From NCBI GenBank assembly GCA_020639195.1, contig JACKHB010000002.1:310001-374000 (forward strand): a stretch of 64,000 bases of DNA. The letters are read 5' to 3'. The DNA is from Phycisphaeraceae bacterium. Lineage in GTDB: Bacteria; Planctomycetota; Phycisphaerae; Phycisphaerales; UBA1924. Each line of letters opens with the position of its first letter. The first letter of the stretch is position 1. The position numbers and the translations under genes are program-made. Positions 8,585-15,494 of the stretch are shown one piece after another. The notes under the pieces were generated by a model. It ran no database searches. It worked only from the letters and a program-made list of their open reading frames with translations, and had not been told where the DNA came from.

Positions 8585-9259
8585 CTAGCCGACCACGCCA
8601 AAGCGGTAACCCGCGTTCTTGATGGTGTGGATCAGGGGCCGCTCCGACCCACGATCGATCTTCTTCCGCAGCGCCGAGATGTAGACGTCGATCACGTTGC
8701 TGGTGGGCTCGTAGTTCATGTCCCAGACGCCCTCGCCGATCTGAGCGCGGGTCAGGACGCGGTTCTGGTTGCGCATGAGGTACTCGAGCAGCGCGAACTC
8801 CTTGTTGGAGAGTTCCCACGCTTGTTCCCCGCGCGCGACTCGGCGCGTGTAGAGGTCCAGTTCGAGATCATCGCATCGCAGCGTGCGGCCCTCGCTGGCG
8901 TCGCCCCGGCGCAGCAGAGCACGCAGGCGAGCCAGAAGCTCCTCGAACTCGAAGGGCTTGGTGATGTAGTCGTCCGCACCCGCGTCGAGGCCATCCACCT
9001 TGTCGTCGGTTGACGACAGCGCCGTCAGCATGATCACCGGCGACGAGATCCCCCGGCGCCGCAGGCTTCGGCAGACCTCGACTCCGTCCCGGTCCGGGAG
9101 CATGAGATCGAGGATCACCGCGTCGTAGCGGGTTGCCGCCGCGAGTTCCTCGCCTTCAAAACCGGAATGGCAGACGTCCGGCGCGTACCCGTTGCCTCGC
9201 AGTCCGTCGCGGATTGCCGCGGCCATCTTCGGATTGTCCTCGATGATCAGGACTCTCAT
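8585..9259 (-). CDS. OmpR/PhoB-family response regulator
   Basis: DNA-binding partner of the adjacent kinase. 224 residues. The receiver domain (1-118) has the acidic pocket E7/D8, phospho-acceptor D51 (VILDLMLPDRDGVE), T79 and K101 (DYITKPFEFEELLARL). The winged-helix domain (about 128-222) carries the typical WELSNKEFALLEYLM, LTRAQIGEGVWD and NVIDVYISALRKKIDRG. It may regulate the run of small envelope/stress genes that begins just beyond its promoter on the other strand (9446 onward), but that is inference from position only. Confidence 0.93.
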   Translation of the reverse strand: MRVLIIEDNPKMAAAIRDGLRGNGYAPDVCHSGFEGEELAAATRYDAVILDLMLPDRDGVEVCRSLRRRGISSPVIMLTALSSTDDKVDGLDAGADDYITKPFEFEELLARLRALLRRGDASEGRTLRCDDLELDLYTRRVARGEQAWELSNKEFALLEYLMRNQNRVLTRAQIGEGVWDMNYEPTSNVIDVYISALRKKIDRGSERPLIHTIKNAGYRFGVVG

Positions 9260-9445
9260 GCGCTGCGTTCCTCCGCTGCGTGCGCGCTCCTGGCGCCGGG
9301 AGAGGCGCGATGCAGTCTATCGAAATCGCGACGCCCTGGGATGAATTGCGATTCATCGGCGTCTCATCGTCCCTGCGCGGCGGCCTCGTACTTGTTGGGT
9401 ATGGAGCGGAGCACAAGCCCCCGCAAGCAGAAGGGAAGAGAAGAA

Positions 9446-9838
9446 ATGCATCTCGATATCGCCGAGGACGATCGCCGAACCGGCGCCACGATCGTGGAGA
9501 CCACGCGGCTGGAACGCAAGGAATCCTTCGAGGACCGAGCGCCGCGCGCCTTCGGGATCACCGTCTCGATCCTCGTCTCGCTGGTCATTCTCGCGGTCGC
9601 GTTGTTCGCGTGGCTGACGCTGGGCGCCGTGGCGGGGCTGGTCGCGCTGCTGCTGGCGATCGGCATGGCCGTCGTCGCCAACCCGACGGCGGTCGCGGCG
9701 TTGCTGCGCATCCGTGATCGCACGCGAATCCAGCGGATCGAGAGGATCGAGCGCCACGAAGCGGCGCCGGATACCCAGGATCCCCGATCGGACCCGCGCC
9801 GTGCGCCGAACGAGGCGCTCACCAGCGGCGAGGGCTGA
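9446..9838 (+). CDS. Small membrane protein, unknown
   Basis: 130 residues from the ATG at 9446, preceded by a purine-rich GGGAAGAGAAGAA. Charged N-terminus (MHLDIAEDDRRTGATIVETT), then two closely spaced helices (ITVSILVSLVILAVALFAWL and AVAGLVALLLAIGMAVVAN), then a basic and acidic cytoplasmic tail containing repeated RIxRIERIER. No family recognised. It is first in a plus-strand run of small envelope proteins (9446-11407), which suggests a shared stress role. Confidence 0.55.
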   Translation: MHLDIAEDDRRTGATIVETTRLERKESFEDRAPRAFGITVSILVSLVILAVALFAWLTLGAVAGLVALLLAIGMAVVANPTAVAALLRIRDRTRIQRIERIERHEAAPDTQDPRSDPRRAPNEALTSGEG

Positions 9839-9873
9839 TTCTCACATTCAACCATCAATCCAAGGAGGAAGAC

Positions 9874-10047
9874 ATGCGCTGCAACGCAATCGATTCTCGC
9901 GCGCCCCGATTCGCGATCGTACTGGTGCTGGGGCTGCTGGCCCTCGCGACGTTCGGCCTGGCCTCGTGCAACACGACCCAGGGCGTCGGCGAGGACCTGC
10001 AAGCCGCCGGCGAGGCCATCGACGAGGCCGCGGAAGACGCGAACTGA
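9874..10047 (+). CDS. Entericidin-like small lipoprotein
   Basis: 57 residues. Strong Shine-Dalgarno (AAGGAGGAA) 4 nt before the ATG. An N-terminal basic/hydrophobic signal ends in the lipobox LASC (Cys32), giving a mature lipopeptide of about 26 residues. The mature part (NTTQGVGEDLQAAGEAIDEA) closely resembles the entericidin A/B family (T.GxGxDIxxxGxxIexxA). Entericidins are small envelope lipoproteins, in enteric bacteria linked to stationary-phase lysis. Here the gene lies in a stress-type small-gene run, between 9446 and the DUF1328 protein. Confidence 0.8.
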   Translation: MRCNAIDSRAPRFAIVLVLGLLALATFGLASCNTTQGVGEDLQAAGEAIDEAAEDAN

Positions 10048-10140
10048 TGAGCGCGGATTCATCGTCCGCTCACTGGTGGGCGAGATTCGCCGCATATCTC
10101 TGGTGTGAACGGGGGACGATCCCCAGAAAGGACGGATGCC

Positions 10141-10323
10141 ATGCTCGGTTGGGCACTCGGGTTCTTCATCATCGCGATCATCGCCGCGATCTTCGGTTTC
10201 GGAGGCATCGCCGCGGGCGCCGCCACGATCGCCAAGATCCTGTTCTTCGTCTTCGTCGTGCTGTTCCTGCTCTCACTGGTCGTCGGCGTGGTGAGCCGAG
10301 GGCGCACGACCGTCAACCTCTGA
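10141..10323 (+). CDS. DUF1328 (YtjA/UPF0391-type) small membrane protein
   Basis: 60 residues, start ATG at 10141. Two hydrophobic helices in the family pattern: MLGWALGFFIIAIIAAIFGFGGIAAGA then IAKILFFVFVVLFLLSLVVG. The start 'MLxWAxxFxIIAIIAAxFGFxGIAAGAAxIAKILFFxFxxxFLxSL' is the DUF1328 consensus. Function is unknown, but the family is commonly found near CsbD and entericidin-type stress genes, as here. Confidence 0.85.
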   Translation: MLGWALGFFIIAIIAAIFGFGGIAAGAATIAKILFFVFVVLFLLSLVVGVVSRGRTTVNL

Positions 10324-10359
10324 GCCGGCTCTTCGCCGACCCGCACAAGGAGCCACACC

Positions 10360-10605
10360 ATGCGAACCACCCGACCCGCCTCCCGGCCGATGACGCGCCT
10401 TGCCGCGGGCATTGCGCTGGCGGTCGGTCTCGGCGCGTGTGACGATGATCCCGACACGCTCGGCGAGGCGATCGAGGAGGCGGGAGAAGAAGTTGGAGAA
10501 GCCGTGGACGACGCCAGCGACGCTGTCGACGACGCCATCGATGACACCGCCGACGGGGTCCGCAAGAGCGTGGAAGACCCCGACAACGACGGGGGGGCGA
10601 GTTGA
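10360..10605 (+). CDS. Small acidic lipoprotein
   Basis: 81 residues, SD AAGGAG before the ATG at 10360. Signal sequence ends in the lipobox LGAC (Cys27). The mature part is very acidic with heptad-like repeats EAIEEAGEEVGEAVDDASDAVDDAIDDTADG, expected to form an amphipathic helix. It resembles longer entericidin-like or apolipoprotein-like helical lipoproteins, but no named family is assigned. Its stop overlaps the upstream extension of the next frame. Confidence 0.65.
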   Translation: MRTTRPASRPMTRLAAGIALAVGLGACDDDPDTLGEAIEEAGEEVGEAVDDASDAVDDAIDDTADGVRKSVEDPDNDGGAS

Positions 10606-10688
10606 TTCCGCCCGGCTGGCAGGTCCCGGCGTTCGAGCACGGGGACCTGAAGGAACGCGGCTCGCGCGCTCGCGAGTTCGCCAGGAGA

Positions 10689-11171
10689 ATGGCCGTGTGC
10701 TTCACGATCATCGGATTGTTTTCGGAAGCAAGCGACGCGATCGCGGCGGTCGACGATCTCGAGTTCAAGGGCGTGCCGCTCGACGACATCAGCGTGCTTG
10801 CCGCCGAAGAGACCTGGCGAACAAGCCGCGCATTCGACCTCCAGCTGCTGCTGAGCCAGCATCGATCGCCTCACGAAGAGGGACGAGGGACTCTTGGCGG
10901 GCGCGGACTGATGATTGCGTGCCCGATCCACCCCGATGGCGCCACCGTACTGGGCGCTGGGCCGATGGCGGACTCGATCCATGGGTCCGGGGCGACGCAC
11001 GCCTGGATTCTGGGTGTCCTCATGCCGGAGCACGAGTCCGGGGCCCTGGACGAGGTCATGCGGCGGGGGGCGGTGCTCGTCGGCGTGGAGTGCCGCGACG
11101 AGACGAGGCGTACACAGATCGAACGAGTGTTTGAGGCGCACCAGGCGGTCCGCGTGTCGCAGCCAGTCTGA
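10689..11171 (+). CDS. YflT-like/general-stress type protein (tentative)
   Basis: 160 residues from ATG 10689 (CCAGGAGA lies just upstream; a TTG at 10602 overlapping the previous stop is an alternative). The N-terminus CFTIIGLFSEASDAIAAVDDLEFKGVPLDDISVLAAEE matches the pattern of the general-stress-protein 17M-like (YflT) domain, in which a beta-strand, 'A..A...L...G....DIS' and a strand alternate. A second similar strand-helix-strand unit appears near GSGATHAWILGVLMPEHESGALDEVMRRGAVLVGVEC. Cytoplasmic, function unknown. It lies between the lipoprotein and the CsbD-like gene. Confidence 0.55.
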   Translation: MAVCFTIIGLFSEASDAIAAVDDLEFKGVPLDDISVLAAEETWRTSRAFDLQLLLSQHRSPHEEGRGTLGGRGLMIACPIHPDGATVLGAGPMADSIHGSGATHAWILGVLMPEHESGALDEVMRRGAVLVGVECRDETRRTQIERVFEAHQAVRVSQPV

Positions 11172-11206
11172 GCGGCCCGACCGCAGATTGAACAAGGAGA
11201 CGCACG

Positions 11207-11407
11207 ATGCCCTGGGAAGTGATCGAAGGAAACTGGCGGCAGCTGAAGGGCAAGCTTCAAGAGGAATGGGGCAGGCTGACCAACGACGATCTCGATGAGA
11301 TCCGAGGTCGTCGCGAGCAGCTGGTGGGCAGGCTGCAGGAGCTGTATGGCAAGTCTCGCGATGCGGTCGAGGACGAGGTCGAGCGGTTCTGCCTCGCGTG
11401 CCATTGA
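11207..11407 (+). CDS. CsbD-like stress-response protein
   Basis: 66 residues with SD AAGGAG 7 nt before the ATG. MPWEVIEGNWRQLKGKLQEEWGRLTNDDLDEIRGRREQLVGRLQELYG is the CsbD consensus (WxxIxGxWxQxKGxxxxxWGxLTDDDxxxIxGxRexLxGxLQxxYG). CsbD proteins are induced by general stress (sigma-B in Bacillus) and have no known biochemical activity. It is followed by a strong inverted repeat (11425-11454), which probably ends the small-gene transcript. Confidence 0.9.
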   Translation: MPWEVIEGNWRQLKGKLQEEWGRLTNDDLDEIRGRREQLVGRLQELYGKSRDAVEDEVERFCLACH

Positions 11408-11424
11408 CGCACCCCCCACAGGAC

Positions 11425-11454
11425 GGCGCTCCGGCACCCGTTGACCGGAGCGCC
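11425..11454 (+). terminator. Probable terminator hairpin after the CsbD-like gene
   Basis: Perfect 10-bp inverted repeat GGCGCTCCGG / CCGGAGCGCC with a 10-nt loop, 17 nt after the stop codon. The following sequence is pyrimidine-rich (GCTCCTCTGTTC) without a clear U-run. Confidence 0.55.
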
Positions 11455-11483
11455 GCTCCTCTGTTCGTCCCGCGGAGGTCTCC

Positions 11484-11828
11484 ATGGTCGGGGCACTGCT
11501 TGGATCGATCGTCTTGCTGGACCTGGCGGCCATCGTCCTGATGCTCTCGGAGCGCATGAGTCCGCGCGCCCGGATGTTGTGGCTGGCGGCGATTGTGGCG
11601 GCGCCCGTTCTTGGCTCGACGCTGTATGCCACCGTTCATCGGAATCAACCGGCCAAACGGATGTCCGGGCGGACGGTTCGGCGGCGCATCCGCACCTCGC
11701 GGCGGCAGACGCGGCGCCGCCTCCGTCGATTCAGACGCTCGCGACGCCTCGGTGGCATCATCGGCCCAGCAGCCTCCCCATCTCCTGTCGGTGCTCATCC
11801 TCGTCGCCGGCCTGCTCTTCCATCTTGA
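11484..11828 (+). CDS. Small membrane protein, PLDc_N-like (tentative)
   Basis: 114 residues, ATG at 11484. Two N-terminal helices, GALLGSIVLLDLAAIVLML and RMLWLAAIVAAPVLGSTLYA, resemble the two-helix PLDc_N (phospholipase D nuclease N-terminal) module, though the WxxxxxxxP core is only partly matched. The remaining 60 residues are extremely Arg-rich (RRRIRTSRRQTRRRLRRFRR), and the last 71 nt overlap the ferritin-like gene on the other strand, so the C-terminal half may not be conserved. Confidence 0.4.
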   Translation: MVGALLGSIVLLDLAAIVLMLSERMSPRARMLWLAAIVAAPVLGSTLYATVHRNQPAKRMSGRTVRRRIRTSRRQTRRRLRRFRRSRRLGGIIGPAASPSPVGAHPRRRPALPS

Positions 11829-12174
11829 GTTTCAGGGCCATCCGGCCCTGGCTTCCGGCTAGCTCCGCGAGTTCGGTGTAGTTCCGAACGTCGGCGCCCT
11901 CCTGCTCGATGTCGCGCTGGAGCATCTCCCGCACGTCGGAGGGCGGAGCCGCGAGATCGGGATCCAATGTGGGCGAACCACCGAGGATCTCGATCTGATT
12001 GGCCAGGTACTGGGCGTGGCCGACCTCGTCGGCAACCTCTGAGAGATACATGTCGCGCACGGCCTCCCACTGGGCGCCGCGGATCTTGGCGCCCTGGAGC
12101 ATGTACCGCAGAAACGTGGAGATCTCGCGGTTGAGCTGGGCGTTGAGCTTTTCGATGAGCGCCTGATTCGACAT
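11758..12174 (-). CDS. Ferritin-like/bacterioferritin-type four-helix protein
   Basis: 138 residues. ALIEKLNAQLNREISTFLRYMLQGAKIRG and MYLSEVADEVGHAQYLANQIEILGG are the first two helices of a bacterioferritin-type bundle (the ExxH iron ligands are EVGH near residue 51). The second half has DIEQEGADVRNYTELAELA and a final helix KLKMEEQAGDEDEHRQEMGRLL with another ExxH (EDEH). It is shorter than classical ferritin (about 160), as in ferritin-like proteins found with stress genes. Likely role is iron storage or peroxide protection. Confidence 0.85.
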   Translation of the reverse strand: MSNQALIEKLNAQLNREISTFLRYMLQGAKIRGAQWEAVRDMYLSEVADEVGHAQYLANQIEILGGSPTLDPDLAAPPSDVREMLQRDIEQEGADVRNYTELAELAGSQGRMALKLKMEEQAGDEDEHRQEMGRLLGR

Positions 12175-12420
12175 GTGTGTCTCCTTGAAGATGGACCGAG
12201 AGAAAGGGCGGACCGAGCTTGCCCGCTGAGGAAATCGTATGGACTGCGCGCGCGGATTCGAGTCCGCGCGGGTTTGCGGACGCGCACGGATCGGCCTGGC
12301 GCCGATAAGGCCTGCGCTCCGGTACGTTCGTCACGGCTGGGGGGAGCGAGAGTTGTCGCCCGGAACGGCCCCTTGCAGCGCCCGGCCCAGCGACCCCTCG
12401 CGCGGGCCGACACTCACATC

Positions 12421-13158
12421 ATGGACTCTCCGATCCGATTGCGCCGGAGCGTGCGGACCCGCGTCGTCACCGAGGTCGATGGGGTGGTCAGTGACACGGG
12501 TTGGGTGGAAGGAGAAAACGGCACGTCATCGGGCTTTGAGGCCTTCAAGGAGAGCGTGCTCGGCGACCTCAGGGCGCACGCGGGATTGACTGACGATCCC
12601 GCGCTGCGCGAGGTGCTCGATCGGCTCAACTTCGAGGTGGAAGCGGCTCCCGCTTTGGGTGGGCATACCGAGTGGATTGAAACCATGACCACGCACGCGC
12701 CTCGCACGGGCGCGGGCCCGACTCGCCGCGGTGGGACGTTTCGGCGGCTGATGTTCATGGTCGTGGGCATGGTGGCCCTGCTCCTGCTGGCCGATGTGAC
12801 CGTTCTCGCCGGGCACAGCGTTCTTTCTCGCACCATCCGGTGTCGGCCCGTGGGCGAGCACACCGTCACGCTGGAGGCCGGCCGCGACTACTCCTTGCAC
12901 ATCTCCCGCTCGGCCGTGCGCACGGGCGGCGCCGCCGTCGCCTGGGAACTGACCGATGCGCGGGGCGTCGTGCTGTCCAGCCACGAGGAGACGCATGCGC
13001 ATGCCGGTACGCGAATGGGGCGGTTCTCGGTCGGCGAGACCGGGCCGGTGACGCTGCGGGTCTGGTCGCCTCGCGATCGAGACGAGACATTCCGCGTGCG
13101 GATTCGCCGGGGAGACCGCGCCGTGCTGACTCCTTTGCTCACGCGCCTGGCGTGGTAG
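12421..13158 (+). CDS. Single-pass membrane protein, unknown
   Basis: 245 residues from the ATG at 12421. A cytoplasmic N-terminal half of about 110 residues (MDSPIRLRRSVRTRVVTEVDG...) is followed by one membrane helix (LMFMVVGMVALLLLADVTVLAG, about 117-138). The extracytoplasmic C-terminal part is predicted beta-rich (HTVTLEAGRDYSLHIS, AVAWELTDARGVVLSS, GRFSVGETGPVTLRVWS), like a small beta-sandwich or carbohydrate-binding fold. No family recognised. Its stop abuts the stop of the minus-strand gene at 13159. Confidence 0.55.
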   Translation: MDSPIRLRRSVRTRVVTEVDGVVSDTGWVEGENGTSSGFEAFKESVLGDLRAHAGLTDDPALREVLDRLNFEVEAAPALGGHTEWIETMTTHAPRTGAGPTRRGGTFRRLMFMVVGMVALLLLADVTVLAGHSVLSRTIRCRPVGEHTVTLEAGRDYSLHISRSAVRTGGAAVAWELTDARGVVLSSHEETHAHAGTRMGRFSVGETGPVTLRVWSPRDRDETFRVRIRRGDRAVLTPLLTRLAW

Positions 13159-14427
13159 CTACGGCGGAGACGCGGGCGGATCGGGCAGCAGGGCCAGCGG
13201 CACGCCCACGAATCGCGGCCGGTAGAGGGACGCGTCGCGGAGCACCTGGCCGAACTCCGTCGAGTTGATCACGTAGGAGACGAGCAATTCGCCTGATCGC
13301 GAGAGGCTCGCGTGGCCCTTGGCGGCATAGGTGATCAATCGCGAATCAGATTCGGGGCCGGTCACTGTGAACACGGGCGCGGGCTCGGACCACGGCCCGC
13401 TGGGCGAGCGCGCCGTGCGGGCCATGATCCGCCGGCCCAGGATCATCTCGCTGTGGATCATGACGAGCAGCGTCTTCCCGTCTCGGCCGACGGCGTGGAT
13501 CGTGAATTCATCTGGGATCCATGGCGCGAGGCCCGTTGCGGCGGTCGGCTCGGTCGACCACGCATCGCCCGTGCAGAACTCCCATCGAGATGGGTTCTCG
13601 AGCGTCGCGTCCGTGGCTCTGGCCAGGAGGAGGTCGCGCCGGCCGCCGGCCAGCGAGCGGACACCATATATGTAGATGGAGTTTGACGCGGCGGGCCAGC
13701 GGACCAACGCGAGACCCCAATTGTCGCGAGGGATCTCGGGATCGGATTCCACGCCGAAGTGCGGCTCCTCACCCACGATGGGATTGGTCCGCTGGGACGC
13801 CCGCCAACGGTCCGGCGGGTCTCGCGGATTGTCGATCGAGAAGATCACGCCGCCGACTCGCCGGAAGTTCCACATGCCCTGGGGATTGCCCGATGGACCG
13901 ATCGCGCTGGCGAACAGGACGAGCCGCTCGCCGCTTTCGCGCTGCACGATGATGCCGTCGCCCATCATCCAGTACCACGCGTCGTCGGGGAACAGGCCCG
14001 GCTCGGGCACGAGCCATGGGGCGGATCCGGGATCCGTGCCGCGAGAGTCCCTGACCGTTTCTCGCGGGACGCCGAAGCGGACTTGAGCGGGTGGATCGCC
14101 GCAGTGTGCCGGGGCGTCGTGCCACGCGATTGCGCTGCGGAGCATGGTGTTGCCCGCGACCCTCCTGCCATTTTGCACGGGTCCGATGAACGAGTCGCCA
14201 AACAGCCAGACTGTGCGGCCGGCAAGGTCGATCGAGTGGCAGATGTCGCCGCCGTTCCAGCCGGAGGTGCGCGTGAATGCGGCGTCCCAGGCGGGGTCCG
14301 GGGTTGCTCCCTCGATGACCGCGCGATCTGCGGGCGGGGTGGCCTGACCCGGCGCCGGCGGGGAAAGCGCGAGATAGAACAGGGCGAAGATCGCGATCAG
14401 GAAGGGTCGGTAGTGGGTGGGGTTCAT
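13159..14427 (-). CDS. Exported beta-propeller protein, DUF4185/glycosidase-like (tentative)
   Basis: 422 residues from the ATG at 14427. Signal peptide FLIAIFALFYLALSPPAPGQA. The body has repeated beta-propeller features typical of DUF4185/GH43-like five-bladed propellers: GRTVWLFGDSFIGPVQNGRR, YWMMGDGIIVQRESGERL, DNWGLALVRW, IYIYGVRSLAGGRRDLLLARA, and ARTARSPSGPWSEPAPVF. The 'xLFGDSFIG' blade and 'S.GPWS' motif are characteristic. Probably periplasmic or secreted, with carbohydrate-related function by family inference only. Convergent with the 12421 gene. Confidence 0.65.
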   Translation of the reverse strand: MNPTHYRPFLIAIFALFYLALSPPAPGQATPPADRAVIEGATPDPAWDAAFTRTSGWNGGDICHSIDLAGRTVWLFGDSFIGPVQNGRRVAGNTMLRSAIAWHDAPAHCGDPPAQVRFGVPRETVRDSRGTDPGSAPWLVPEPGLFPDDAWYWMMGDGIIVQRESGERLVLFASAIGPSGNPQGMWNFRRVGGVIFSIDNPRDPPDRWRASQRTNPIVGEEPHFGVESDPEIPRDNWGLALVRWPAASNSIYIYGVRSLAGGRRDLLLARATDATLENPSRWEFCTGDAWSTEPTAATGLAPWIPDEFTIHAVGRDGKTLLVMIHSEMILGRRIMARTARSPSGPWSEPAPVFTVTGPESDSRLITYAAKGHASLSRSGELLVSYVINSTEFGQVLRDASLYRPRFVGVPLALLPDPPASPP

Positions 14428-14596
14428 GCTGGAATGATGGAGCGACTCCACCGACAGGCAAGCGCCGAGCGGCGAACACCCTCGGGATGGGCGCACAAAG
14501 CGGCTCCCTTGCGCCAGATTCCATCGTGGACTCGCAGCATGTGAACCCTCTCTCCCGCTCGGCGGTACCACGCTCACGCGGGGAGGGAGCCGGTCT

Positions 14597-15481
14597 GTGC
14601 GCATCCGATTGCTGGCGTTGTGTCTCGCGTTCATCGCCCCGGCCTCGACCGGCGCGCCGCCCGAGGCCGTCCGCCTCGACGCCGAGATCGTCACTCTTCC
14701 CTTCGACCCAGACGGCGGGGCGATGACCTTCGAGGCGCGGATCAACGGCCAGGGCCCGTTCCGCCTCAACCTCGACACCTACGCCAGCGTGCACCTCTGC
14801 CTCGACACGCCGGTGGCCGAGCGTCTGGGCCTGCCCGTCGTGGGCACGACGCTCAACTCCGACGGCGTGTCCGCACGAATGCAGCGCCTCTTCCGCGTCG
14901 AACGGCTCGATATTGGCGGGGCGACGATCGAGGGGCTCCATTGTCTTGAGGGCGACTACTCGTGGGTTCGGGGCGGGGATGGCCGGCGCGTCGATGGCCT
15001 GATCGGGTTCGAGCTCTTCGAGCAACTTCTGCTGACGATCGACGGGCCCGCGGGCGAGGTGCGGATCCAGCGGGGTGAACTCGACCCCCGCGACGAGAGT
15101 GTCATGGAGATGCTGGCCGACAATGGCGCGCCGCACGCGCGCTTTGCGATTGGCGATCGATCGTACCTTCTCGGGCTGGACTCGGGCTTCCCCGGCTGGC
15201 TGTTGATGCCCGAGGGCGGCCGGGACCAGCCGCGAATCGACGAGACTGATGCCGCCCCGCGCAGCACCCGCGGCGTGAACGGCACGCGCCGTGCCCGCAC
15301 CGTGCGCCTGGCCGACCCGCTCGAGTTTGCGGGCGAGCGACTCGAGGATGTGCCGGTGGTGATGATCGAGGGCATGGCCCGCCCGCTAATGGGGCACTCG
15401 ATCATGAAGCGGGCGAGGGTCACGTTCGATCAGGCGTCGGGACTGGTGAGGGTCGTCTCAGGCGCGTTCGACGACGACTGA
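14597..15481 (+). CDS. Exported retropepsin-like (aspartyl protease fold) protein
   Basis: 294 residues, GTG start at 14597 preceded by GGGAGGGAGC. Signal peptide RLLALCLAFIAPASTGA. Two half-domains resemble the pepsin-like fold: the first has FRLNLDTYASVHLCLDTPVAERLG where the usual DTGAS reads DTYAS, and the second has YLLGLDSGFPGWLLMP in place of DSG. GLIGFELFEQLLLTIDG and LMGHSIMKRARVTFDQ match the G(F/N)xxL..F..t.D strands of the family. Whether the altered first motif is catalytically competent is unclear. Probably periplasmic. Confidence 0.65.
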   Translation: MRIRLLALCLAFIAPASTGAPPEAVRLDAEIVTLPFDPDGGAMTFEARINGQGPFRLNLDTYASVHLCLDTPVAERLGLPVVGTTLNSDGVSARMQRLFRVERLDIGGATIEGLHCLEGDYSWVRGGDGRRVDGLIGFELFEQLLLTIDGPAGEVRIQRGELDPRDESVMEMLADNGAPHARFAIGDRSYLLGLDSGFPGWLLMPEGGRDQPRIDETDAAPRSTRGVNGTRRARTVRLADPLEFAGERLEDVPVVMIEGMARPLMGHSIMKRARVTFDQASGLVRVVSGAFDDD

Positions 15482-15494
15482 CTGCGCTCCTCAC

